DNA from: Arenicellales bacterium
GTDB taxonomy: Bacteria > Pseudomonadota > Gammaproteobacteria > BMS3Bbin11
Assembly: GCA_029287965.1 (NCBI GenBank)
Contig: JARFQC010000014.1
Span: 1-6,216 of the forward strand
Direction: 5' to 3'
DNA length: 6,216 bases
The position numbers and the translations under genes were made by a program. This document shows, one piece after another, positions 1 through 5,870 of the stretch (the stretch's first letter is position 1; every line of letters starts with the position of its first letter). Under the pieces are notes generated by a model, which was not told where the DNA came from, did not search any database, and saw nothing but the letters and a program-made list of their open reading frames with translations.

Positions 1-474
1 CTGCAATTCAGCGGACCGGCACGCGTGTTCGACTCCGAGGAAGACATGCTTGCCGCTCTGGAAGAGGACAAGATCCAGAAAGGCGTTGTCGTGGTGATAC
101 GTTACGAAGGGCCGAAGGGCGGACCGGGTATGCCGGAAATGCTGACCCCGACGTCGGCTATCATGGGCGCCGGACTGGGCAAGGATGTCGCACTGATTAC
201 GGATGGCCGGTTCTCCGGCGGTTCACACGGGTTCATCATCGGCCACGTCGTACCGGAGGCGCAGGAGGGCGGCCCGATCGGCCTGATCCGCAACGGCGAC
301 ATGATCGAGATCGACGCCGAGAAGAACCTGCTGGCCGTGAAACTGAGTGATGAAGAGCTGGCGCAGCGGCATAAAGCATGGTCCATGCCCGACTACAAGG
401 TATCCCGTGGAACACTGTACAAGTACATCAAGAATGTTGCCGATGCCTCGCACGGCTGTGTTACGGATGAGTGA
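1..474 (+). CDS. ilvD: Dihydroxy-acid dehydratase, C-terminal part (5' end outside window)
   Basis: Dihydroxy-acid dehydratase removes water from 2,3-dihydroxy-carboxylic acids to give the 2-keto acid precursors of valine, isoleucine and leucine; it is a cytosolic Fe-S enzyme. The reading frame is open from the first base, so the gene starts upstream; a GTG at 25 is internal. About 157 C-terminal residues are present. Visible family signatures are RYEGPKGGPGMPEM (about 99-141) and ALITDGRFSGGSHG (about 190-231), the second IlvD/Edd signature; the serine at 214-216 aligns with the serine regarded as the catalytic base in the family. The ending LYKYIKNVADASHGCVTDE is that of the shorter IlvD type rather than the E. 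coli type. The Fe-S cysteines lie upstream, so cluster type cannot be judged. Its link with the following antiporter genes appears to be positional only. Confidence 0.96.
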   Translation: MQFSGPARVFDSEEDMLAALEEDKIQKGVVVVIRYEGPKGGPGMPEMLTPTSAIMGAGLGKDVALITDGRFSGGSHGFIIGHVVPEAQEGGPIGLIRNGDMIEIDAEKNLLAVKLSDEELAQRHKAWSMPDYKVSRGTLYKYIKNVADASHGCVTDE

Positions 475-518
475 TTAACGCGGCAGTCAGGTAACAGCAG
501 AGGAGGGGGAGAACATCC
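475..518 (+). other. ilvD-mrpE intergenic spacer
   Basis: This 44-base spacer is the only real gap in the window. It holds a purine-rich ribosome binding region near its end. I see no GC-rich hairpin followed by a T run, so no intrinsic terminator for ilvD, and no convincing -35/-10 pair. The antiporter genes may therefore be read through from ilvD, or from a promoter inside the ilvD coding region that cannot be recognised by eye. Confidence 0.6.
501..511 (+). promoter_or_regulatory. Strong Shine-Dalgarno region of mrpE
   Basis: The purine run AGGAGGGGGAG lies 7 to 12 bases before the ATG at 519, depending on which part pairs with 16S rRNA. It is the strongest ribosome binding site in the window, and it supports 519 as the start of the first antiporter gene. 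Confidence 0.8.
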
Positions 519-998
519 ATGGTCCATATCGTTAGTCTGACCATTACGACGTACCTGCTTTGGCTGGGCCTGTCAGGCCATTTCGAGCCATTGCTGATGA
601 GCATCGGTGCCGTATCGACTCTGCTCGTCGTTTACCTGGCGCTGCGTATGGACGTCGTCGACCGGGAAAGCCACCCGATACACCTGACCGGTAGGCTGTT
701 CCGCTTCTGGGGGTATTTATCCAAGGAAATACTGCTGGCCAACCTGGATGTTATGCGCCGGGTGCTGTCTCCGGGCCCCGACATCAGCCCACGGTATATC
801 GATCTCCCGCTGCCGCAAAAGAGTGATCTCGGTCGGGTTATCTACGCGAACAGCATCACCCTGACACCGGGTACGGTGAGCGTGGAACTCGACCGTCAGT
901 CGATCAAGGTACACGCACTGTCGAAAGAGGGGGCGGAAGACCTGGCCAGTGGCGAGATGGCGCGCCGCGTTCCGGACGACGAGGACAGCCCGGCATGA
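519..998 (+). CDS. mrpE: Na+/H+ antiporter subunit E (MrpE/MnhE)
   Basis: MrpE is a small membrane subunit of the Mrp cation/proton antiporter, equivalent to MbhA of archaeal membrane-bound hydrogenase. It is needed for assembly or full activity rather than being an ion-translocating subunit itself. The 159-residue length is normal. Two hydrophobic segments lie at about residues 5-20 and 23-43, followed by RMDVVD (43-48), a FWGYLSKEILLANLDV stretch (63-78), and the family hallmark LGRVIYANSITLTPGTVSVE (104-123) in the cytosolic domain. The C-terminus is acidic (PDDEDSPA). The ATG at 519 has a strong ribosome binding site. The gene is the first of the antiporter operon, and its TGA overlaps the ATG of mrpF. 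Confidence 0.96.
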   Translation: MVHIVSLTITTYLLWLGLSGHFEPLLMSIGAVSTLLVVYLALRMDVVDRESHPIHLTGRLFRFWGYLSKEILLANLDVMRRVLSPGPDISPRYIDLPLPQKSDLGRVIYANSITLTPGTVSVELDRQSIKVHALSKEGAEDLASGEMARRVPDDEDSPA

Positions 999-1294
999 TG
1001 TTCAGCGCCGCGGCCATCGCGATCCTGGTGACCATGGGCCTCGCCCTTGCCCGTGCGCTGCTCGGGCCCACCGTCTACGACCGTATTCTTGCGGTGAACA
1101 TGTTCGGCACCAAGACAGTGTTGCTGATCGCGGTCTATGCCTTCCTGTCCGGCCGTACCGACATACTGGATATAGCGCTGGTGTATGCGCTGATCAACTT
1201 TATCGGTGTCGTCGCGGTGCTGAAACTCGTGGAGCACGGCAACTTCTATACCGACGGTGAAACCGTGCAGGACGAGCCGGGGAAGGAATCATGA
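995..1294 (+). CDS. mrpF: Na+/H+ antiporter subunit F (MrpF/MnhF)
   Basis: MrpF is a three-helix membrane subunit of the Mrp antiporter, equivalent to MbhB. The 99 residues give hydrophobic segments at about 3-22, 33-51 and 58-76. The family motif GPTVYDRILAVNMFGTK (24-40) carries the conserved Asp29-Arg30 between helices 1 and 2. DILDIALVYALINFIG (56-71) matches the usual D-x-A-L-V-x-A-L start of helix 3. The start overlaps the mrpE stop (ATGA at 995-998); a second ATG directly follows at 998, so the protein may begin at Met2. GAGGA at 981-985 is a well-spaced ribosome binding site. The hydrophilic tail after residue 80 is acidic. Confidence 0.95.
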   Translation: MMFSAAAIAILVTMGLALARALLGPTVYDRILAVNMFGTKTVLLIAVYAFLSGRTDILDIALVYALINFIGVVAVLKLVEHGNFYTDGETVQDEPGKES

Positions 1295-1605
1295 TCGCGG
1301 ATGCATTGAGCTGGATGCTGCTGGTTATCGGTGGGCTGGCGGGCATTATCGGCGGCCTCGGAATACACCGCTTCCCGGATTTCTTTACCCGCCTGCATGC
1401 AGCCGGGATAACTGACACATTGTGCGCGGCAGCGATCCTGGCAGGCCTGGTGCTGCAGGCAGGATTCACGCTTGTGAGCTTCAAGCTGTTGCTGATATTC
1501 GCCTTCCTGATGCTGACCAGCCCGACGGCCTCTCACGTGCTGGCCAACGCCGCCATGCATGGCGGGCTGCAGCCGTTGACAGGTAAGCAAGGAGTTAAGC
1601 GATGA
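1291..1605 (+). CDS. mrpG: Na+/H+ antiporter subunit G (MrpG/MnhG)
   Basis: MrpG is a three-helix membrane subunit, equivalent to MbhC, that packs with E and F in the Mrp complex. The 104 residues contain hydrophobic segments at about 6-24, 42-58 and 62-76. The family signatures are clear: GLGIHRFPDFFTRLHAAG (22-39), where the Pro and the HAA are typical, and LTSPTASHVLANAAMHGG (75-92), the usual PT-x-x-H motif of helix 3. It overlaps mrpF by four bases (ATGA at 1291-1294), and GGGGAAGGA just upstream provides ribosome binding. The final residues (GKQGVKR) are basic and overlap the next ribosome binding site. Confidence 0.95.
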   Translation: MIADALSWMLLVIGGLAGIIGGLGIHRFPDFFTRLHAAGITDTLCAAAILAGLVLQAGFTLVSFKLLLIFAFLMLTSPTASHVLANAAMHGGLQPLTGKQGVKR

Positions 1606-2159
1606 TCGATATCCTGATCGACGTTACCCTGCTGGCCTTTCTGGCCATCACGGCAATCGCAATCCTGCGTATCCACAACCTGTTTGCCGTCATCATGCTG
1701 TTCGGCATATTCAGCTTACTTTCAGCCGGTGTTTTCGTCGTACTCGATGCCGCTGACGTTGCCTTTACGGAAGCGTCCGTGGGGGCAGGCATATCTACCG
1801 TGTTGATGCTGGGCACGCTGGCGCTTACTCGCGGTCATCATGAAAAGCCGCCGGCGCACCGACCCTGGCTGCCTTTGGTAGTGGTGCTGGTCACCGGTGC
1901 CGCACTGGTGTACGGCACGGTAGATATCCCGGGTTTTGGAGATCCCGCCACACCGGCGCAGCAGCATGTGGCCCCTCGCTATCTGGAACAGGGACAGGCT
2001 GAAACAGGGGTGCCGAATATCGTTACCGCTGTCCTGGCCAGTTATCGTGGCTACGATACCCTTGGTGAGGTCACGGTGATCTTCACGGCCGGCATCGGCG
2101 TGCTGCTCTTGCTGGGCCGGCGGCGTCGTGACAAGGCATCAAAGGACGAGCAGCCATGA
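1602..2159 (+). CDS. Stand-alone MrpA C-terminal domain protein (MbhD + MbhE, DUF4040 type)
   Basis: This 185-residue membrane protein corresponds to the C-terminal end of classical MrpA, which in archaeal Mbh complexes is encoded separately as MbhD and MbhE. Residues 1-77 form the MbhD/DUF4040 part: helices at about 5-22 and 27-48, then LDAADVAFTEASVGAGIS (48-65), with Asp49, Asp52 and Glu57 in the conserved pattern. A hydrophilic linker (about 77-89) leads to the MbhE-like part: a helix near 90-105, a polar loop, and VPNIVTAVLASYRGYDTLGE (137-156) before a last helix (about 157-171). Arg149, Asp152 and Glu156 are the family's conserved charges. The basic RRRR at 173-176 suggests a cytosolic end. 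It lies between G and B, as in archaeal clusters, and it lacks the roughly 500-residue ND5-like part that precedes these domains in full-length MrpA. AAGGAG at 1589-1594 supports the ATG at 1602. Confidence 0.9.
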   Translation: MIDILIDVTLLAFLAITAIAILRIHNLFAVIMLFGIFSLLSAGVFVVLDAADVAFTEASVGAGISTVLMLGTLALTRGHHEKPPAHRPWLPLVVVLVTGAALVYGTVDIPGFGDPATPAQQHVAPRYLEQGQAETGVPNIVTAVLASYRGYDTLGEVTVIFTAGIGVLLLLGRRRRDKASKDEQP

Positions 2160-2575
2160 AGCACGACCTTATCCTGCGGGTGCTGGCAAAGCTGTTGATC
2201 CCCGTCATCGTATTATTCGCCCTGTATGTCCAGTTTCATGGTGATTACGGCCCGGGCGGTGGCTTTCAGGCCGGCGTGATTTTCAGCGTGGCGTTTATCT
2301 TTTATGCCCTGGTATTTGGATTAGACAGCGCCGAGCGGGTCATACCTGCCGGTGTGCTGCGGGTACTGGCCAGTCTAGGCGTGCTGATCTATGCCGGCGT
2401 GGGTGTCATAACGCTGTTCAAGGGTGGCAACTTTCTCGATTATGACGTGCTGTCACAAAACCCGGTGGCCGGTCAGCACCTGGGCATCCTGGTGATCGAA
2501 CTCGGCGTGGGCATCACGGTCAGCGCGGTGATGCTGATCATTTTCTTTACTTTCGCAGGGCGGGGCAGGGACTAA
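2156..2575 (+). CDS. mrpB: Na+/H+ antiporter subunit B (MrpB/MnhB)
   Basis: MrpB is a four-helix membrane subunit of the Mrp antiporter (MbhF in archaeal complexes), located beside the MbhD/E region. The 139-residue length is normal. Hydrophobic segments lie at about 10-26, 38-58, 65-86 and 110-134. The hallmark motif between helices 1 and 2 reads HGDYGPGGGFQAGV (28-41), a variant of the common GH-N-x-P-GGGF form. The last helix begins GQHLGILVIELGVGITV (106-122), with conserved His108 and Glu115. It overlaps the preceding gene by four bases (ATGA at 2156-2159), with AAAGGA at 2141-2146 as ribosome binding site. It ends in TAA, the only non-TGA stop codon in the window. Confidence 0.95.
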   Translation: MKHDLILRVLAKLLIPVIVLFALYVQFHGDYGPGGGFQAGVIFSVAFIFYALVFGLDSAERVIPAGVLRVLASLGVLIYAGVGVITLFKGGNFLDYDVLSQNPVAGQHLGILVIELGVGITVSAVMLIIFFTFAGRGRD

Positions 2576-2931
2576 TGCAGTTTATCCTCGATCACTACAA
2601 CTACTGGATCGTCATCTTCCTGATGATGGTCGGCTTCTACACTGTCATCAGCCGCGGTAACCTGATCAAGAAAATCGCCGGCCTCAACATGTTCCAGACC
2701 TCGGTGTTCCTGCTGTATATCAGCATAGGCAATGTATCCGGGGGCACCACACCGATTATTGCGGAAGGTTTCCGCGCCTACTCAAATCCGCTGCCGCATG
2801 TGCTGATCCTGACGGCCATCGTGGTGGGCGTGGCGACCACTGCACTGGGCCTTGCCCTGGTCGTCCGCATCCGTGAAGCCTACGGCTCCATCGAAGAAGA
2901 AGAAATCCATAAACAGGACGAATCGTTTTGA
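2575..2931 (+). CDS. mrpC: Na+/H+ antiporter subunit C (MrpC/MnhC, NuoK-like)
   Basis: MrpC is a three-helix subunit homologous to NuoK of complex I and MbhG of archaeal hydrogenase; it joins the MrpA C-terminal region to the antiporter subunits. The 118 residues have hydrophobic segments near 9-25, 36-52 and 74-97. The pattern IAGLNMFQTSVFLLYIS (34-50) and the strong motif NPLPHVLILTAIVVGVATTA (71-90) are typical of the family, the usual form being DPLPQALVLTAIVI. The tail is unusually charged (GSIEEEEIHKQDE). The start shares one base with the mrpB stop (TAATG at 2573-2577), which fits re-initiation. The upstream region is G-rich but without a textbook Shine-Dalgarno. Confidence 0.95.
   Translation: MQFILDHYNYWIVIFLMMVGFYTVISRGNLIKKIAGLNMFQTSVFLLYISIGNVSGGTTPIIAEGFRAYSNPLPHVLILTAIVVGVATTALGLALVVRIREAYGSIEEEEIHKQDESF
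2915..2918 (+). promoter_or_regulatory. Weak ribosome binding site before the TTG start of mrpD
   Basis: AGGA lies nine bases before the TTG at 2928. An in-frame TAA at 2910-2912 leaves no ATG or GTG start before this TTG, so the site decides the unusual start. The short match predicts modest initiation, probably helped by coupling to mrpC. Confidence 0.55.
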
Positions 2932-4406
2932 TCGAATCACATATCAGTCTGCTGCTGGTGGTGATTCCACTGCTGGCAGCCCCGGTTACTGCGCTGCTGC
3001 CCGGCGTCCGCCTGCCGTGGCTGACTGCGTTGCTGGTCAGCTGGGTATGTTTTGCGCTGGCCATCTGGCAGTTTGCGCTAGTGATGGATGGCAGTGTGAT
3101 CAGCTACGAACTGGGTGGCTGGGCACCTCCCTGGGGTATCGAGTACCGCATTGATATTGTCAATGCCTTCGTTGCGCTGATCGTCGCCGGTATGGCGGCT
3201 ATCACACTGCCGTATGCGTTGCGCAGCGTTGAACAGGAAATACCGAAACACCAGATTCCGCTGTTTTATAGCATGTTTCTGTTGTGCATGGACGGTCTGC
3301 TGGGCATCACCCTGACCGGTGATATCTTCAACCTGTTCGTGTTCCTGGAGATTTCATCCCTGTCGTCGTACACACTGATTAGCATGGGACGCCAGCGGCG
3401 CGCGCTGACTGCTGCGTACCAGTACCTGATCATGGGCACGATCGGTGCGACCTTCCTGCTGATCGGTATCGGGCTGATCTATGCCGAGACGGGTACGCTG
3501 AACATGGCTGATCTGAGCAACCGCTTGCCGGCGGTGTTCTCACACCATACCGTACACACCGCGTTTGCATTCATCGTGGTCGGTGTGGCACTCAAGCTGG
3601 CCATGTTCCCGCTGCACCTGTGGCTGCCGAATGCCTATACCTACGCCCCGAGCGCGATAACCGTATTCCTCGCTGCGACGGCGACCAAGGTAGCCGTGTA
3701 CGTAATGCTGCGCGTCGTCTTTACTGTCTTCTCGACCGGTTTCACCAGCGATACGCCGACCGACGACATGTTCCTGCTGCTCGGCGTGCTAGGTGTCCTG
3801 GTGGCCTCGTTCTATGCGATATACCAGGGTGATGCGAAACGCCTGCTTGCCTATTCCAGCGTGGCACAGATCGGCTACATCCTGCTCGGCATCGGCTTTG
3901 CCTCGGCGCTCGGGGTGACGGCCGCGGTGGTGCATATCTTCAACCATGCACTGATGAAAGGCGCGCTGTTCATGGCCGTCGGCGCACTGGTGTACCGGAT
4001 CGGATCCAGCCACATCACCCAGTTCAGTGGTGTCGGCAGACAGATGCCATGGACATTCGGGGCGCTGGTGCTGGGTGGCCTGAGCCTGATCGGCGTACCC
4101 GGTACGGCCGGATTTATCAGTAAGTGGTACCTGGTCCTTGCCGCGATAGAACAGCAGGCATGGCTGATTGCCGCGGTTATCCTGGTCGGTTCGCTGCTTG
4201 CCGTGGTCTACGTATGGAAGATGGTCGAAGTGCTGTATTTCCGGCCGGCGAGCGATACCGGAGAGACTTATCGAGAGGCCCCGCTGTCACTGCTTGTACC
4301 CACATGGCTGCTGGTCATCGCCAATATCTATTTTGGTCTGAATGCTGACCTCACCGTCGGTGCTGCGACCACCGCTGTCCAGGTCCTGGGAGGGATACCG
4401 CAGTGA
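2928..4406 (+). CDS. mrpD: Antiporter subunit D (MrpD/MnhD, NuoM/N-like)
   Basis: This 492-residue protein is a proton/cation-translocating membrane subunit of the complex I antiporter family. Length and roughly 14 hydrophobic segments fit MrpD. The ion-path residues can be placed: Glu141 in the TM5 motif FLEISS, Lys223 in ALKLAMFPLH (TM7), Lys254 in TATKVAVY (TM8), Lys304 in DAKRLLAYSS, His336/His340 and Lys344 in HIFNHALMKG, and Lys399 in FISKWYL (TM12), all at family-typical spacing. LPNAYTYAPSAITVFLAATA (233-252) is MrpD-like rather than ND5-like. The start is TTG, overlapping the mrpC stop by four bases (TTGA). It is the only workable start: a stop lies 18 bases upstream, and the next in-frame GTG (2958) would cut into the first helix. 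A role in Na+/H+ or K+/H+ exchange follows from the family; ion choice cannot be read from sequence. Confidence 0.94.
   Translation: MIESHISLLLVVIPLLAAPVTALLPGVRLPWLTALLVSWVCFALAIWQFALVMDGSVISYELGGWAPPWGIEYRIDIVNAFVALIVAGMAAITLPYALRSVEQEIPKHQIPLFYSMFLLCMDGLLGITLTGDIFNLFVFLEISSLSSYTLISMGRQRRALTAAYQYLIMGTIGATFLLIGIGLIYAETGTLNMADLSNRLPAVFSHHTVHTAFAFIVVGVALKLAMFPLHLWLPNAYTYAPSAITVFLAATATKVAVYVMLRVVFTVFSTGFTSDTPTDDMFLLLGVLGVLVASFYAIYQGDAKRLLAYSSVAQIGYILLGIGFASALGVTAAVVHIFNHALMKGALFMAVGALVYRIGSSHITQFSGVGRQMPWTFGALVLGGLSLIGVPGTAGFISKWYLVLAAIEQQAWLIAAVILVGSLLAVVYVWKMVEVLYFRPASDTGETYREAPLSLLVPTWLLVIANIYFGLNADLTVGAATTAVQVLGGIPQ
4388..4395 (+). promoter_or_regulatory. Ribosome binding site of the second antiporter subunit
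   Basis: GGGAGGGA lies seven bases before the GTG at 4403. It supports GTG as the true start, overlapping the mrpD stop as GTGA. Confidence 0.7.
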
Positions 4407-5869
4407 GCGACAGCGCACTGATTCTGCTAGCGTTCCTGCTGCCCCTGGTGGGCGCTTTCGGTATCGTTCTGTGCGGCCGCTGGCCGAACCTGCGCGAGAC
4501 CGTCACGCTGGTTACTGCTGCACTCACCGGCTTGACAGTTATCGAGCTGTACGGACGCTTTCAGCAGGGAGGGCTGAATGTTGTCCAACTGGCCGAACCG
4601 CTGCCGGGCCTGGCGATCAGCTTCGAGATCGAACCGCTGGGCATGCTGTTTGCACTGGTCGCAAGCCTGCTGTGGTTCGTCACCTCCGTCTATGCTATCG
4701 GCTACATGCGCGGTCATGGCGAGGCCAATCAGACCCGTTTCTACACCATGTTTGCGATCGCCATCAGTGCCGCACTGGGTGTGGCCTTTGCCGGCAACCT
4801 GTTCACATTGTTCCTGTTTTATGAAGTGCTGACGATCTCCACCTATCCGCTGGTGGCGCACGCCGGTACCGAGAAAGCCAGGCAAGGTGCACGGACCTAC
4901 CTGGCCATCCTGCTCGGCACTTCGATTGGTCTGCAACTGCTCGCGATCCTGATCACCTATGCCGCGGCAGGCACACTTGATTTTCGGGCAGGGGGCATCC
5001 TGGCCGGAAAGCTCGACCCGGCCTGGGCCGGACTGCTGCTGGCCCTGTTCGTGTTCGGCATCGGCAAGGCCGCAGTCATGCCTTTCCACCGCTGGCTGCC
5101 CGCCGCGATGGTGGCGCCTACCCCGGTCAGTGCCTTGTTGCATGCCGTGGCAGTGGTCAAGGCAGGCGTGTTTACCGTGCTCAAGGTGACAATTTACATC
5201 TTTGGTACCGACTTCATCACCGAATCGCATGCCAATGACTGGATCATCTGGTTTGCGGGGGCGACGATCCTGCTTGCCTCCCTGATTGCCATGACGCGCG
5301 ATAACCTCAAGTCACGGCTGGCGTATTCGACAGTCAGCCAGCTGAGCTATATCGTGCTGGGTGCATTGCTTGCCAACCAGATGGGGCTGCTGGGTGGCTC
5401 ACTGCATATTGCCATGCACGCATTCGGCAAGATCACCTTGTTCTTCGCCGCCGGTGCGATACTGGTCGCGGCCCACAAGACCGAGATCAGTGAGATGGGC
5501 GGGCTGGGCCGTGCCATGCCGATTACTTTCGGCGCCTTCCTGATTGGCAGCCTGAGCATCATTGGCTTGCCGCCGTTCGGCGGCATGTGGAGCAAGTGGT
5601 ACCTTGCACTGGGAACAATCGATGCTGCCCAGTGGATGCTGCTTGGTGTGCTGTTGCTGAGTTCCCTGCTGAATATCGCCTACCTGTTGCCGATCCCGAT
5701 CAGGGCCTTTTTCGGCAAGGCGCCTGACGGGACAAGCTATACGAAAATCAAGGAGGCACCGGTCACCTGTCTGCTGGCAATGGTCGTGACATCGCTGGCC
5801 TGCCTGGTGCTGTTCTTTTATCCGGGACCATTTTATGAACTGGCCTCGATGGTTGCAGGAGTAGAGTGA
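4403..5869 (+). CDS. Second antiporter-like subunit (MrpD family, with ND5/MrpA-N-like motifs)
   Basis: This is a 488-residue polytopic membrane protein of the NuoL/M/N antiporter family (proton-conducting membrane transporter domain), with about 14 hydrophobic segments. The ion-path residues are all present: Glu141 in FLFYEVLTIS (TM5), Lys222 in GIGKAAVMPFHRWLP (TM7), Lys253 in AVVKAGVF (TM8), Lys303 in NLKSRLAYST, His335/His339 and Lys343 in HIAMHAFGK, and Lys398 in MWSKWYLALG (TM12). The stretch APTPVSALLHAVAVVKAG (238-255) resembles NuoL and the N-terminal part of MrpA more than MrpD. It may therefore supply the ND5-like half of MrpA that is missing from the 1602-2159 gene. It lacks the C-terminal MbhD/E extension. 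The start is GTG with a good ribosome binding site, overlapping mrpD by four bases. Naming it a second MrpD or an MrpA N-terminal module is a judgement; membership of the family is certain. Confidence 0.9.
   Translation: MSDSALILLAFLLPLVGAFGIVLCGRWPNLRETVTLVTAALTGLTVIELYGRFQQGGLNVVQLAEPLPGLAISFEIEPLGMLFALVASLLWFVTSVYAIGYMRGHGEANQTRFYTMFAIAISAALGVAFAGNLFTLFLFYEVLTISTYPLVAHAGTEKARQGARTYLAILLGTSIGLQLLAILITYAAAGTLDFRAGGILAGKLDPAWAGLLLALFVFGIGKAAVMPFHRWLPAAMVAPTPVSALLHAVAVVKAGVFTVLKVTIYIFGTDFITESHANDWIIWFAGATILLASLIAMTRDNLKSRLAYSTVSQLSYIVLGALLANQMGLLGGSLHIAMHAFGKITLFFAAGAILVAAHKTEISEMGGLGRAMPITFGAFLIGSLSIIGLPPFGGMWSKWYLALGTIDAAQWMLLGVLLLSSLLNIAYLLPIPIRAFFGKAPDGTSYTKIKEAPVTCLLAMVVTSLACLVLFFYPGPFYELASMVAGVE
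5857..5861 (+). promoter_or_regulatory. Ribosome binding site of the 86-residue membrane protein
   Basis: AGGAG lies nine bases before the ATG at 5871, inside the end of the preceding gene. The good spacing argues that the small reading frame is translated in its own right. Confidence 0.65.
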
Positions 5870-5870
5870 C

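Noticed and set aside
436..466. TTGCCG ... TTACGG as a possible promoter for the antiporter operon
   Set aside because: The -10 element is a poor match to TATAAT and the bases are part of the conserved ilvD end; there is not enough support to call it.
25..474. GTG at 25 as the start of a short stand-alone gene
   Set aside because: The frame is open to base 1, and the upstream residues (LQFSGPAR) continue the IlvD family sequence, so the gene is cut by the window edge rather than starting here.
1602..2159. Reading the 185-residue protein as a pseudogene remnant of a broken mrpA
   Set aside because: It has a clean start with its own ribosome binding site, both domains with conserved charges, and four-base overlaps at both ends. 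These point to an intact, selected gene.
4342..4824. Plus-strand open frame of 160 codons in another frame across the mrpD/second antiporter junction
   Set aside because: It is an Arg- and Cys-rich shadow frame overlapping two well-supported genes, with no motif.
4427..5230. Long open frame on the minus strand (267 codons) opposite the second antiporter subunit
   Set aside because: Its translation is rich in Gln, His, Arg and Cys with no hydrophobic pattern or recognisable motif, and it lies wholly antisense to a clearly conserved gene. It is a shadow of high-GC coding sequence.
5569..5584. GCCGCC-GTTC-GGCGGC hairpin as a possible terminator
   Set aside because: It lies in the middle of the second antiporter gene, has no T run after it, and encodes the conserved LPPFGG motif, so coding constraint explains it.
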